From JBDTSW01 sp963758845 (GTDB lineage: Bacteria > Actinomycetota > Thermoleophilia > Solirubrobacterales > 70-9): 64,000 nucleotides of DNA. The notes below the pieces were generated by a model. The model saw only the letters and a list, made by a program, of their open reading frames with translations, was not told where the DNA came from and made no database searches. Made by a program: the position numbers and the translations under genes. The stretch is from positions 868,001 through 932,000 of the forward strand of contig CAVWWX010000002.1 of assembly GCA_963758845.1 (NCBI GenBank). The letters run 5' to 3'. Shown here piece by piece: positions 1 through 8,206 of the stretch. Position 1 is the stretch's first letter. Each line of letters opens with the position of its first letter.

Positions 1-2
1 CA

Positions 3-743
3 GCGCAGGTGCCCGAGCTCGCCAAGGTCGTGGTGCCGATCGGCGGCGGCGGGCTGATCGGCGGCGTTGCCGGGGTCCTGAAGGCGCTGCGGCCCGAGGT
101 GCGGATCGCCGGCGTCCAGGCAGAGGTGTGCGCCCCGGTCAGCGGGCGCCAGCCCGGCGGCGCCGACCTGCGGTTCGCTCTCGCCGACGGGATCGCGGTC
201 AAGGAGCCCGGCGCGCTCACGCGCCCACTCATCGACCAGCACGTGGACGAGCTTTGCACCGTCTCGGAGGATGCGATCGCCGAGGCGATGGTCGAGCTGC
301 TCCAGCGCTCGAAGCTGGTGGTGGAGGGCGCGGGCGCGGTGCCGGTCGCCGCCCTGCGCACCGGCGCGGTGCACCCGGCGCCCGCCGGGGTGACGGTGGC
401 CGTGCTCTCGGGCGGGAACCTGGACCTCAACCGCGTGTCGGCGATCGCCCGGCTGCACGAGTCGGTCACGGGGCGGAGCGTGCAGATCGCGACCCGCGTG
501 CCCGACCACCCGGGAGGGCTGGCCGAGCTCCTGGCCCGGATCGCCGAGGAGGGTGGCAACGTGATCGACGTCCAGCACGTGCGGGACATCGGCCACCGCG
601 GCTTCCACGAGACCCGCGTGGAGATGGTGCTGGAGGTCCGCGGCGCCGAGCACCGCGGCCGGATGCTCGCCGCGCTCGAGGGGCGGGGCTACCGGGTGCA
701 GGTGTTGCAACCGGCCGAGGACGGCGCCGACCCCGTCCCGTAG
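3..743 (+). CDS. ilvA: Threonine ammonia-lyase, C-terminal part (cut by window edge)
   Basis: PLP-dependent deaminase that turns threonine into 2-oxobutanoate for isoleucine synthesis. The reading frame is open to the window edge, so the start and the PLP lysine lie upstream. The visible part has the glycine-rich PLP-phosphate loop (PIGGGGLIGG, about residue 11), the rest of the fold-type II domain, and a C-terminal ACT domain (from about residue 160, VPDHPGGLAELLARIAEEG). The ACT domain is typical of the single-ACT form. Serine dehydratase or racemase relatives usually lack it, which supports threonine ammonia-lyase. It ends in front of an inverted repeat. Confidence 0.85.
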   Translation, partial: AQVPELAKVVVPIGGGGLIGGVAGVLKALRPEVRIAGVQAEVCAPVSGRQPGGADLRFALADGIAVKEPGALTRPLIDQHVDELCTVSEDAIAEAMVELLQRSKLVVEGAGAVPVAALRTGAVHPAPAGVTVAVLSGGNLDLNRVSAIARLHESVTGRSVQIATRVPDHPGGLAELLARIAEEGGNVIDVQHVRDIGHRGFHETRVEMVLEVRGAEHRGRMLAALEGRGYRVQVLQPAEDGADPVP

Positions 744-746
744 CCG

Positions 747-766
747 TACCCCCCGAATGGGGGGTA
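747..766. promoter_or_regulatory. Inverted repeat TACCCCCC-GAAT-GGGGGGTA, candidate operator
   Basis: Perfect 8-bp arms separated by 4 nt, a few bases after the ilvA stop and upstream of the histidine kinase gene. No T-run follows, so a terminator is less likely than a protein-binding site. The same core (ACCCCCC-N4-GGGGGGT) recurs at 2604-2621 before fabD. Function is inferred. Confidence 0.5.
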
Positions 767-911
767 TCGTGGGTAACACCTCCCCTACCACCGGGTAGGA
801 CCCCTTATCGAGGCAAGGACCGCCCCAGCGCACCCACGGACCGTCGACGTCCTCGCCGGCCTCATCGCCGAGCTCGATTCGGCGACCGAGGCGGGCGAGT
901 TCTACGACCAC

Positions 912-1913
912 GTGTGCGAGGCCCTGTGCCTCTTGACTTCGATGGAGCGGGTGGGCCTGCTGCTCTATGACTCGGCCACCCGGGCGGTTCGGCCGGTGGG
1001 CTCCTACGGCATCGACACGACCCTGCTGGGAGGTGTCGAGGGCACGCTGGACGAGACCCCGATCGCGCAGCGCGCGCTGGCCGAGGACCGCGTGGTCGAG
1101 GCGTCCGGCGACCTGTCGAAGGAGCTTCCCGCCCGCTACGCCGGCTTTGCCGGGATCACCACGATCGCCTGCGGGCCGGTCGCCGCCGGCGGGCGCTGGC
1201 TGGGCGTGATGTTCGCCGACGGTGGCGGCGGGCCATTCGAGCTGTCCGAGCAGGAGCGCGAGACCATCCTCACGCTGGGGCGCCTGGCCGCGCTTGCGGC
1301 GAGCGTCGAGCGGGCCACGCGCCAGGACGAGCGCGCGCGCCAGCTGACCGAGCGGATCGAGCTGACCCGCGAGATCCACGACCGGGTGATGCAGCGCCTG
1401 TTCGGGTTGACGCTCGCGCTGGGATCCGGCGAGCCACTCTCGGCCGAGCAGCGGCAGAAGTGCCACGACGAGCTGCAGGCGGTCGTCACCGACCTTCGCT
1501 CCGCCCTCGGGCGCCCCGTCTCGTCGCGCGGCCGGCGCCCCGAGCTCTCCCTCGCCGACATCGTGTCCCGCCGCGCCGAGCGGACCCCCGAGCTGGTCGT
1601 CTCGTGGCCGGAGTCCGTCGCCGTGCCGGAGCGGCTCGAGGGCCTTGCCCAGGCCCTCTTCCTGGAGGCGCTTCGCAACTGCGAGAAGCACAGCCAGGCC
1701 CGCGAGATCGAGGTCCGCGTGGCCACGCCCGAGGACGCGTTCGAGCTGGAGATCACCAACGACGGGGCCTCGGGCTCGCCGGCCGGCGCCGGCGCCGGCC
1801 TGGGCCTGCGGCTGCTGACGCTCGAGGCGCTCCAGCACGATGCCCTGGTCGAGTTCGGCTTGCTGCCCGGCGGGCGCTGGCACGTGCGGATGGTCGGGTC
1901 GGTGTCGGGTTGA
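912..1913 (+). CDS. GAF-domain sensor histidine kinase, NarL/HisKA_3 type
   Basis: Cytosolic sensor kinase of about 333 aa. Residues 1-130 resemble a GAF domain. At about 150 comes the dimerisation/phosphoacceptor box (EIHDRVMQRLFGL, His in the DRVMQ-type motif of the HisKA_3 family), then an HATPase region with ENCEKH-like and GAGLGLRL motifs. No membrane segment is seen. The first usable start is GTG 912, but the frame stays open and looks coding back to about 777 (VDVLAGLIAELDSATEAGEF precedes it) without any ATG/GTG/TTG, so the true N-terminus is uncertain. Its stop (TGA 1911-1913) overlaps a possible TTG start of the response regulator that follows. Confidence 0.8.
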   Translation: MCEALCLLTSMERVGLLLYDSATRAVRPVGSYGIDTTLLGGVEGTLDETPIAQRALAEDRVVEASGDLSKELPARYAGFAGITTIACGPVAAGGRWLGVMFADGGGGPFELSEQERETILTLGRLAALAASVERATRQDERARQLTERIELTREIHDRVMQRLFGLTLALGSGEPLSAEQRQKCHDELQAVVTDLRSALGRPVSSRGRRPELSLADIVSRRAERTPELVVSWPESVAVPERLEGLAQALFLEALRNCEKHSQAREIEVRVATPEDAFELEITNDGASGSPAGAGAGLGLRLLTLEALQHDALVEFGLLPGGRWHVRMVGSVSG

Positions 1914-1954
1914 CGGGGGCGGCCGACGCCAAGCATGAGGACCTCTCGCTGCGC

Positions 1955-2536
1955 GTGATGGTGGCCGACGACCACGACGTCGTTCACTGGGGTTTTCGGC
2001 TGCTGCTCGAGCGCCAGGCCTGGGTCGCCCAGTGCAGCGCGGCGAGCACCGCCGAGGAGGCGCTCCAGCTTGCCGAGCGGATGCGCCCCGACGTAGCCCT
2101 GATCGACCTCTTTCTCGGCGAGACGTCGGGAGCCGAGCTCACCGCCGAGGTGCGCACCCGCTCGCCCGCGACCAAGGTGCTGCTGATCTCCGGCGCCGGG
2201 ACGCTGTCGCGCGGGGTCGCCCGGGCCGCGGGCGCCTCGGGTTTCGTGTCCAAGGACTGGGGCGCGCCGGACGTGATCAAGGCGGTGCGGATGGTCGGCC
2301 TTGGCATGGAGGTGTTCGGCGAGGGGGGCGAGGACGAGCCGCCGCCGCTGACCGCGCGCGAGCGCGAGGTGCTCGGCGAGATCGCAACCGGCGCGACCAA
2401 CCGGGAGATCGGCGAGCGCCTCTACCTGTCGCCCCACACCATCAAGGAGCACACCAGCTCGATCTATCGCAAGCTCGAGGTCCCCAATCGCGCCGCGGCG
2501 GTCAAGCGGGCGCAGCGAATGGGCCTGATCGGATGA
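1955..2536 (+). CDS. LuxR/NarL-type response regulator
   Basis: Partner of the preceding kinase. The receiver domain has the acidic pocket (VADDHD) and a phosphoacceptor Asp in VALIDLFLG. The C-terminal LuxR helix-turn-helix is clear (LTAREREVLGEIATGATNRE, then SPHTIKEHTSSIYRKL). GTG 1955 or ATG 1958 gives a normal receiver start. An in-frame TTG at 1910 overlaps the kinase stop and would give a coupled, 15-residue longer protein. The gene sits directly before the fatty-acid operon, and the same palindrome precedes both units, so control of fabD-fabI by this regulator is a reasonable inference. Confidence 0.85.
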   Translation: MMVADDHDVVHWGFRLLLERQAWVAQCSAASTAEEALQLAERMRPDVALIDLFLGETSGAELTAEVRTRSPATKVLLISGAGTLSRGVARAAGASGFVSKDWGAPDVIKAVRMVGLGMEVFGEGGEDEPPPLTAREREVLGEIATGATNREIGERLYLSPHTIKEHTSSIYRKLEVPNRAAAVKRAQRMGLIG

Positions 2537-2603
2537 CGGGGGTGCTCCTGAGCCCCGGGTCCCGGCCTTGGGCGGCCTCGCGCCCCCCGCACGTCCCCGG
2601 CAC

Positions 2604-2621
2604 ACCCCCCGGCCGGGGGGT
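2604..2621. promoter_or_regulatory. Perfect 18-bp palindrome ACCCCCCGGCCGGGGGGT before fabD
   Basis: Perfect palindrome 52 bp upstream of the fabD ATG. It shares the ACCCCCC-N4-GGGGGGTA core with 747-766 upstream of the neighbouring two-component pair. No T-tract follows. Probably an operator for the fatty-acid operon; it could also fold as the terminator of the response regulator gene. Confidence 0.5.
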
Positions 2622-2672
2622 AAACGACCGCGGGACCTTAACTTCGGGCTCCGAGCGGGGAAGTATCGAGTG

Positions 2673-3528
2673 ATGAGCACCGCACTCCTATTCCCCGGAC
2701 AGGGCAGCCAGACCTCGAACATGCGCGACGCGGTCGAGAGTCACGCTCCCGAGCCTGCTCGAGATCGTGCAGGACGAGGTCGGCGCCGATCCCTTCGAGC
2801 TGATCGACGAGGGCACCGCGTACGCCCAGCCGGCGATCGTGTGCGCCAGCCTGGCCTACTGGGAGCGCGCCGGCCGGCCCGACGCGGCCTTTCTCGCCGG
2901 CCACTCTCTGGGTGAGCTCAGCGCGCTCGCCGCCGGCGGAGCGATGGCGCCGGAGGACGCCGTCCGCCTGGCGGCGGTCCGTGGCAGGCTGATGCAGGAC
3001 GCCGGCGGGCGCACGCCCGGCGGGATGATGGCGCTCCTGGGCGACGGTGACCAGGCGCGCGCCGCCGCCGCCGAGAGCGGCCTCTCCATCGCCAACGACA
3101 ACGGCCCCACGCAGCTCGTCGTCGCGGGCCCTCTCGAGGACCTGGATACCGCCGCCGCCGCGGCCAAGTCGCGCGGCGTCCGGGCGATGCGACTTGCCGT
3201 GCGCGGCGCCTTCCATTCGCCGGCGATCAAGTCTGCGGTCGCCCCGTACCGCGCCGCCCTCGACGGCGTCGCGATCTCGACGCCCGGCGTCCCGGTCTTC
3301 TCCAGCGGCACCGCGTCGCCCTTCGGCACCAGGGGTCAGGGCATCCGCGACCAGCTGGCCGCCGCCCTGATTCGTCCCGTGCGCTGGCGCGAGACCATGA
3401 TCGAGCTTCGCGAACTGGGCGCTGACCGCTTCTGTGAGGTCGGGCCCGGCAAGGCGCTGACCGGCATGGCGCGCCGTGCCCTGGACGATGTCGAGGCAGT
3501 GACCCTCGAGGAGGTCGCGCATGTCTGA
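2673..3528 (+). CDS. fabD: Malonyl-CoA:ACP transacylase, interrupted by a +1 frameshift
   Basis: Transfers malonyl from CoA to ACP for fatty-acid elongation. ATG 2673 gives the family N-terminus (ALLFPGQGSQT). The frame then changes near base 2754 (an extra C in GAG-C-CTG-CTC), and the rest reads in the next frame with all hallmarks: GHSLGEL nucleophile motif (Ser near residue 78 of the rejoined protein), the FHSP catalytic His region, and GPGKALTGM at the C-terminus. Rejoined length is about 284 aa, slightly short of the usual ~300. It is the first gene of an intact-looking operon and overlaps fabH by 8 nt. An indel in the assembly is more likely than a true loss. Confidence 0.85.
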
Positions 3529-4549
3529 GGCACGGACGAGCGTGCGGCCCGCATCCGCGCTGCGGGCGGCCTCGACCCGCTCGGCGGCCGTTGGCTCGGT
3601 CGGCGTGGCGGTCCCCGAGACGACCGTGGTGAACGCCGAGATCGCCGGCCGCCTGGGCGTGACCGAGGAGTGGATCGTCGCCCGGACCGGAGTCCGCGAA
3701 CGCCGAGTCGCCGGCCCCGATGCCGTTCTCGCGGACTACGCGGTCGAGGCCGGCGCCCGTGCGCTGGCGGCCGCTGGCGCCGACGCCGCCGATCTGGACC
3801 TCGTCCTGGTCGCGACGATGAGCCACGAGAGCCTCTCGCCCAACGCCGCGCCCCTGGTCGCCGCCCGCCTGGGCGCGACCCGAGCCGGCGCCATGGACGT
3901 CGGCGCGGCCTGCTCGGGCTTCGTGTCGGCGCTGGTGCTGGCGGCCGCACAGGTCGAATCGGGACGCGCGGATTCCGTGCTGGTGATCGGCGCCGACCTG
4001 ATGACCCGGATCATCGATCCCGCCGACCGCGGGACTGGAGCGCTGTTCGGCGACGGCGCCGGGGCCGTGCTGGTGAGCGCCCGCCACGACACCGCCGGGA
4101 TCGGCCCCGCGGTGCTCGGCGCCGACGGCGACCGCCACGACCTGGTCACCGCCGGCCGCGAGGAGGGGATCCTGCGGATGAAGGGGCACGACACCTTCCG
4201 CCAGGCGGTCGACCGCCTGGAGGAGGCGACCGTGGCCGCCGCCGCGGCGGCCGGACTCGGCCTCGACGAGATCGACGTCTTCGCCTTCCATCAGGCCAAT
4301 ACGCGCATCCTGGGCGCGGTCGGGCAGCGGCTTGACCTCGATCCGGACCGCGTCATCGACTGCATGGGCCGCTACGGCAACACCTCGGCGGCCACGATCC
4401 CGTTGGCGCTGGCCGAGGCCCGCGAGGCAGGCCTGCTGGAGCCCGGCGCCCAGGTGCTCGTCGCGGCCTTCGGCGGCGGCCTGACGTGGGCCGCCACGGT
4501 TATCGAGTGGGGCTACGGCCCCCAGGGAGGAAACGGCCGTGTCGCGTGA
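3521..4549 (+). CDS. fabH: 3-oxoacyl-ACP synthase III (KAS III)
   Basis: Condenses acyl-CoA primer with malonyl-ACP to start fatty-acid synthesis. The full thiolase fold is present with the Cys-His-Asn triad of the family: Cys in AACSGF (about residue 131), His in FHQAN (about 257), Asn in YGNTSAAT (about 287). Length 342 aa, about 15 residues longer at the N-terminus than most homologues. ATG 3521 follows a GAGGAGG ribosome site inside the end of fabD, so translation is probably coupled. The end overlaps fabG by 11 nt. Confidence 0.93.
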   Translation: MSEARTSVRPASALRAASTRSAAVGSVGVAVPETTVVNAEIAGRLGVTEEWIVARTGVRERRVAGPDAVLADYAVEAGARALAAAGADAADLDLVLVATMSHESLSPNAAPLVAARLGATRAGAMDVGAACSGFVSALVLAAAQVESGRADSVLVIGADLMTRIIDPADRGTGALFGDGAGAVLVSARHDTAGIGPAVLGADGDRHDLVTAGREEGILRMKGHDTFRQAVDRLEEATVAAAAAAGLGLDEIDVFAFHQANTRILGAVGQRLDLDPDRVIDCMGRYGNTSAATIPLALAEAREAGLLEPGAQVLVAAFGGGLTWAATVIEWGYGPQGGNGRVA

Positions 4550-5270
4550 GGGCAGCGCCATCGTGACGGGCGCGGCGCGGGGCATCGGCGCCGCCAGCGC
4601 GGCGGCTCTGGCCCGCGCGGGGTGGCCCGTGGTCGTGAACTACCGAAGCGACGCCGATGGCGCCGAAGAAGTCGTGAAGCGAATCGACGCCGAAGGCGGG
4701 CGAGCGCTGGCGGTCGAGAGCGACGTGACCGACCTGGAGCAGGTCGACGAGTTGTTCAAGCGCGCCGAGTCCGAGTTCGGCCCCGTCATGGTGCTGGTCA
4801 ACAACGCCGGCATGCGGGCCGACGGGCTGGCCCCCCAGCTCAAGCCGGAGGACTGGTCGAGCGTGCTCGAGACCAACCTCTCGGCCGCCTTCACGACAAC
4901 CCGCCGCGCGCTGCGCCCGATGCTGAAGGCACGGTTCGGGCGGATCGTGAACGTGGCCTCGATCGTCGGCCCCAGAGCGAACGCGGGCCAGGCGAACTAC
5001 GCCGCGTCGAAGGCCGGCCTGATCGGCATGACGCGCACTGTCGCCGTCGAGGTGGCCCGCCGCGGGATCACGGTGAACGCCGTCGCCCCCGGCCTCGTCG
5101 ACACCAAGCTGACCGAGGGGATCTCGCAGAACGGCCTCGCCGAGCAGATCCCCGCCCGTCGCACCGGCACCGCGGAGGAGGTGGCGGCGTGCGTCCGCTT
5201 CCTCGTCTCCGACGAGGCCGCGTACGTGACAGGGTCGGTCCTGACCGTAGACGGGGGCCTCAGCGCCTGA
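4539..5270 (+). CDS. fabG: 3-oxoacyl-ACP reductase
   Basis: NADPH-dependent SDR that reduces 3-oxoacyl-ACP. It has the TGAARGIG cofactor loop (about residue 10), NNAG, and the catalytic Ser-Tyr-Lys set (VASIVGP, then YAASK). It ends with the typical TVDGG segment. Length 243 aa is usual. The GTG 4539 start is preceded by CAGGGAGGAAA and lies inside the fabH end. Its position between fabH and acpP supports the FAS role over other SDR roles. Confidence 0.92.
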   Translation: MSREGSAIVTGAARGIGAASAAALARAGWPVVVNYRSDADGAEEVVKRIDAEGGRALAVESDVTDLEQVDELFKRAESEFGPVMVLVNNAGMRADGLAPQLKPEDWSSVLETNLSAAFTTTRRALRPMLKARFGRIVNVASIVGPRANAGQANYAASKAGLIGMTRTVAVEVARRGITVNAVAPGLVDTKLTEGISQNGLAEQIPARRTGTAEEVAACVRFLVSDEAAYVTGSVLTVDGGLSA

Positions 5271-5310
5271 GCGCGCGCCGGCCCGGCAAACGAGAGCGAA
5301 AGGAGAACGA

Positions 5311-5556
5311 ATGCCAACACAGGTGACAGACGAGGCGGTTCAGAAGGTGATCTTCGAGGGCCTCGAGGAGGTCGGCGCCGAGGGTGAGATCTCGCGCGAC
5401 GCGACGTTCGAGGACCTGGACGTCGACTCGCTCGACCTGGTCGAACTAGCGCAGATCGTGGAGGACGAGTTCGGCGTCGAGCTGGACGGAGACTCCGTCA
5501 AGGACGTCGTCACGGTCGGCGACGTGATCGATCTGGTGGTCAAGCGGTCCGGATGA
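5311..5556 (+). CDS. acpP: Acyl carrier protein
   Basis: Acidic 81-residue carrier of growing acyl chains. The 4'-phosphopantetheine attachment motif DSLDLVEL is present (Ser near residue 41) in the expected four-helix pattern. A strong ribosome site (AAAGGAGAACG) precedes ATG 5311, which fits the high expression needed for ACP. This is one of the few gaps (40 nt) in the operon. The stop overlaps the fabF start (ATGA). Confidence 0.95.
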   Translation: MPTQVTDEAVQKVIFEGLEEVGAEGEISRDATFEDLDVDSLDLVELAQIVEDEFGVELDGDSVKDVVTVGDVIDLVVKRSG

Positions 5557-6785
5557 CGCCCGACGCCGACAACGGGCGCCGCCGCGTGGTCATCACCGGC
5601 ATCGGCGCCGTGACGCCCCTGGGCGTCGGCGCGAGCCGGCTGATCGAGCGCTGGGAGGCCGGCGAGTCCGGCATCGCCGACGGCGTCGCCCGCTGCGACG
5701 AATACGACCCGGCCGAGCACCTCTCCAAGAAGGAGGCGCGGCGCCAGGATCGCTTCACGCAGCTCGCCGTCGTCGCCGCCGGGGAGGCACTCGGGCAGGC
5801 CGGCTGGGAGGACGGCCCGCCCGGCGACGCAACGCGCACCGGCTGCGTGATCGGCACCGGGATCGGCGGCCTGGGCTCGCTCGAGTGGCAGCAGGGCGTC
5901 CTCTGGGAGAAGGGCCCCAAGGCCGTGTCGCCCCTGGCCGTACCGCTGCTGATGGGCAACGCCGCCGCGGCGGCGGTCGCCATGCGCCACGGCATCCACG
6001 GCCACTCGTTTGGAGTCATGTCGGCCTGCGCGGCCGGCGCGCACGCGACCGGGCAGGCGCTGCGGATGATCCAGTCCGGCGAGATGGACTGCGTCGTCAC
6101 CGGTGGGTCGGAGGCAGCCCTCACCGACGTCGCCACGGCGGCCTTCGCCGCCATGGGAGCGACGTCCCCGACGGGCCAGTCCCGTCCCTTCGACGCCCGC
6201 CGCGACGGATTCGTGATGGGCGAGGGCGCGGGCGTGCTGGTTCTGGAGAGCGCCGAGTCGGCCGCCGAGCGCGGGGCGGAGCCCCTGGCCGAGCTGCTGG
6301 GCTACGCCGCGACCTCCGACGCGCACCACCTGACGGCGCCCGAGCCCTCGGGCCGCGACGCCGCCCGAGCGATCGAGCTGGCGTTGGCCGACGCCGGCCT
6401 CGAGCCCGCGGACATCGACTACGTGAACGCGCACGGCACCTCGACGCCGCTCAACGACCGTAGCGAGACCGAGGCGCTCAAGCAGGCCCTCGGCGAGCGA
6501 GCCGGCGAGCTTCCCGTGTCGTCGACGAAGTCCGTGATCGGCCACCTCCTGGGCGCGGCCGGCGCCGTCGAGGCGGTCGCGACGATCGAGGCGCTGCGGC
6601 GCGACATCGCCCCGCCCACCGTGGGCTGGGAGGAGCGCGACCCCGACCTGGACCTCGACTACGTACCCGGCGAGTCACGAGCGCTCGAGCGGCGCACCAA
6701 CGGCCAGGGCCCCGAACCCCTGCGGGCGATCTCGAACTCGTTCGGCTTCGGCGGCCACAACGCGGTCCTGTGCATCTCGGCATGA
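5553..6785 (+). CDS. fabF: 3-oxoacyl-ACP synthase II (KAS II)
   Basis: Elongating condensing enzyme, 410 aa, normal for FabF. The Cys-His-His triad is visible: Cys in SACAAGAHA (about residue 159), His in NAHGTSTPLND, His in KSVIGHLLGAAGA together with the conserved Lys. Translation is coupled to acpP by an ATGA overlap, and the gene end overlaps the carboxyltransferase start in the same way. Confidence 0.94.
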   Translation: MTPDADNGRRRVVITGIGAVTPLGVGASRLIERWEAGESGIADGVARCDEYDPAEHLSKKEARRQDRFTQLAVVAAGEALGQAGWEDGPPGDATRTGCVIGTGIGGLGSLEWQQGVLWEKGPKAVSPLAVPLLMGNAAAAAVAMRHGIHGHSFGVMSACAAGAHATGQALRMIQSGEMDCVVTGGSEAALTDVATAAFAAMGATSPTGQSRPFDARRDGFVMGEGAGVLVLESAESAAERGAEPLAELLGYAATSDAHHLTAPEPSGRDAARAIELALADAGLEPADIDYVNAHGTSTPLNDRSETEALKQALGERAGELPVSSTKSVIGHLLGAAGAVEAVATIEALRRDIAPPTVGWEERDPDLDLDYVPGESRALERRTNGQGPEPLRAISNSFGFGGHNAVLCISA

Positions 6786-8206
6786 GCGCCGTCGCGACAG
6801 CACCGCCGCGCCCACCGTCGTCGCCCGAGACCCTGGCGGCCGAGCGCCTGGAGCGCCTGTGCGACCCGGGCACGTTCGGCGCGCTTCGGTCCGGCGTCGT
6901 CTCGCCGGCCCTGGGCGAGCGGGGCGCGCCCGGCGACGGCGTCACCGCCGGCGCCGGCCTGGTGGGAGGCCGTCCCGTGTTCTGCTACGCCCAGGACCCC
7001 GGGTTCATGGGCGGCTCGCTGGGCGAGGCCCAGGCCGAGTCGATCGTTCGGGTCATGTACCTGGCGGCCGACGCCGGGGCGCCAGTGGTGGGTTTCGTCG
7101 AGTCGGGCGGGGCCAGGCTCCAGGAGGGCCACGCCGCGCTGGGCGGGTACGGGCGCGTCTTCCGCGCCAGCGTCGAGCTTGCCGGCAAGGTCCCGCAGAT
7201 CTCCGTCGTCAGCGGCGTCTCGGCCGGCGGCGGCGCCTACTCGCCCGCCCTTACCGATTTCGTGGTCATGACCAAGTCATCGCGGATGTTCCTGACCGGT
7301 CCCCGAGTGGTCGAGGCGGCGCTGGGCGAGCGGGTCTCGATGGACGAGCTGGGCGGGCCCGACGTGCACTCCCGAAACGGCGTCTGCCAGCTTGTCGCTG
7401 AGGACGACGCCGACGCGATCCGCCAGACCCGCGCACTGCTGGCGCTGCTTCCCGCCCGAATCGGCGAACCGGCGCCGTTCGCGCCGGCGGCGCCCGGCGA
7501 ACCCGGGCCGGCGGACCCGGCGAGGGACGTCCCCGAGAACCCGCGCAAGGTATACGACGTGCGCGACCCGATCCGGGCGATCGTCGACCACGACAGCCTG
7601 CTGGAGATCTCGCCCGGCTGGGCCCGGAACATGGTCACGGCGATGGCCCGGATCGACGGCCGCCCGGTCGGCGTGATCGCGAACCAGCCCCGCTACCTGG
7701 GCGGCGTCATCGACTCGGTCGCGGCCGAGAAGGGGGCCCTGTTCGTCGACGACTGCGCCCGGTTCGGCCTGCCGCTCGTCGTCCTGGTGGACACCCCCGG
7801 CTTCATGCCCGGGACCAAGCAGGAGCGCGGCGGCGTGATCCGCCACGGCGCATCGCTCTTGCGGTCCTTCGCGGCCGCCCAGGTCCCGAAGCTGACGGTG
7901 GTGCTGCGCAAGGCATACGGCGGCGCCGTGATCACGATGAACTCCAAGGACCTCGGTGCCGACATGGTGTTCGCTTGGCCCGGGGCCGAGATCGGGATCA
8001 TGGCGGCGCGCCAGGCCATCGGGATCGTCAATCGCCGTGACCTGGAGAGCAACGGCGCCGATCCCGACCAGCTTGCCGCCGACTACGAGGAGGAGCACCT
8101 GCGTGCCGATCGCGCGGCCGCCTCGGGATACGTCGACGAGGTGATCGAGCCCGACGCCACGCGCGAGCGCCTGCGCTGGGCGCTTCGGACCCTGGAGCGG
8201 CGATGA
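6782..8206 (+). CDS. Acyl-CoA carboxylase beta (carboxyltransferase) subunit
   Basis: PccB/AccD-type carboxyltransferase, about 474 aa, with both crotonase-fold halves in one chain. First half: ESGGARLQEG and SGVSAGGGAYSPALTD (oxyanion region). Second half: DTPGFMPGTKQERGGVIRHG and AYGGAVITM. In this operon it most likely makes malonyl-CoA for FabD. No biotin carboxylase or biotin carrier gene lies in the window, so those partners must be elsewhere. It lacks the Zn-ribbon of E. coli AccD, as usual for actinobacterial enzymes. ATG 6782 overlaps the fabF stop. Confidence 0.9.
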   Translation: MSAVATAPPRPPSSPETLAAERLERLCDPGTFGALRSGVVSPALGERGAPGDGVTAGAGLVGGRPVFCYAQDPGFMGGSLGEAQAESIVRVMYLAADAGAPVVGFVESGGARLQEGHAALGGYGRVFRASVELAGKVPQISVVSGVSAGGGAYSPALTDFVVMTKSSRMFLTGPRVVEAALGERVSMDELGGPDVHSRNGVCQLVAEDDADAIRQTRALLALLPARIGEPAPFAPAAPGEPGPADPARDVPENPRKVYDVRDPIRAIVDHDSLLEISPGWARNMVTAMARIDGRPVGVIANQPRYLGGVIDSVAAEKGALFVDDCARFGLPLVVLVDTPGFMPGTKQERGGVIRHGASLLRSFAAAQVPKLTVVLRKAYGGAVITMNSKDLGADMVFAWPGAEIGIMAARQAIGIVNRRDLESNGADPDQLAADYEEEHLRADRAAASGYVDEVIEPDATRERLRWALRTLERR

